Shown: one piece after another, positions 5,367 through 5,429 of the stretch
How the letters are laid out: every line of letters starts with the position of its first letter
Numbering within the stretch: the stretch's first letter is position 1
Assembly: GCA_017883345.1 (NCBI GenBank)
Contig: JADGNT010000407.1
Span: 1 to 5,429, forward strand
DNA length: 5,429 bases
Source: Candidatus Solibacter sp.
Lineage (GTDB): Bacteria; Acidobacteriota; Terriglobia; Bryobacterales; Bryobacteraceae
Direction: 5' to 3'
Translations under genes and position numbers: made by a program
The notes under the pieces: model-generated
Database searches by the model: none
Told to the model about the DNA's origin: nothing
Seen by the model: only the letters and a program-made list of their open reading frames with translations

Positions 5367-5429
5367 ATGCCTCACTACGTTTTTCTCTGTCAGGATTGCA
5401 ACAAGGAATTTACCCAGATTCTTCACATC
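5367..5429 (+). CDS. FmdB-family zinc-ribbon protein, N-terminal part
   Basis: Only the first 21 codons are present: MPHYVFLCQDCNKEFTQILH and one Ile. The opening MPxYxFxCxxCxxxF is the classic start of FmdB/CxxC_CxxC_SSSS zinc-ribbon proteins, small (about 60-110 residues) proteins of uncertain role, often annotated as putative regulators. The first zinc-binding pair (Cys8 and Cys11) is visible; the second CxxC would lie beyond the window. The start is firm because of the strong ribosome binding site upstream. It is transcribed away from the recombinase remnant. Confidence 0.85.
   Translation, partial: MPHYVFLCQDCNKEFTQILHI

Noticed and set aside
5141..5368. Minus-strand 75-codon frame with ICTNCGRATV
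   Set aside because: It has only one CxxC pair and no ribosome binding site, and it overlaps the promoter region of the FmdB-type gene.
1..5429. CRISPR array or complete insertion sequence
   Set aside because: No regularly spaced repeats and no transposase with flanking terminal inverted repeats are visible on either strand.

Overview
The window looks like chromosomal DNA of a GC-rich soil-type bacterium, most likely an acidobacterium of the Solibacter/Bryobacter kind. I infer this from recall of protein families, not from a search. The clues are a secreted TPR protein with a characteristic cysteine-containing C-terminal domain, a MerR-type regulator with a GVSLRQLQWWDE helix, and an integrase tail reading IAGHVSRAMLSRYSHMRMEAKR.

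Layout from left to right. (1) Positions 41-1708, minus strand: an exported TPR protein whose N-terminal domain resembles a zinc-peptidase domain that has lost its metal site. A 12-bp tandem duplication covers its stop codon. (2) Positions 1811-1885, plus strand: an intact tRNA-Glu(CTC) with its own extended -10 promoter and encoded CCA. (3) Positions 1886-2393: a 508-bp convergent spacer with no credible gene. (4) Positions 2394-3419, minus strand: a secreted endonuclease/exonuclease/phosphatase (EEP) family enzyme with all family motifs intact. (5) Positions 3420-3624: a spacer with the EEP promoter and an imperfect inverted repeat. (6) Positions 3625-4059, minus strand: a two-CBS-domain protein, preceded by a good match to a sigma-54 promoter. 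(7) Positions 4366-4869, plus strand: a MerR-family regulator divergent from the CBS gene. (8) Positions 4931-5158, plus strand: the C-terminal remnant of a tyrosine recombinase. (9) From 5367 to the window end, plus strand: the first 21 codons of an FmdB-type zinc-ribbon protein with a strong ribosome binding site.

The genes do not form one operon or one obvious pathway. The only pair whose arrangement suggests a link is the divergent CBS/MerR pair, which shares a 306-bp regulatory region. The recombinase remnant, the empty spacer after the tRNA and several short tandem duplications fit a locus that has seen some mobile-element traffic, but no intact element, att repeat pair or CRISPR array is visible. 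I found no convincing undescribed multi-gene system. The best leads are the peptidase-like domain without its metal site, the sigma-54 motif, and the recombinase tail that keeps its catalytic tyrosine.
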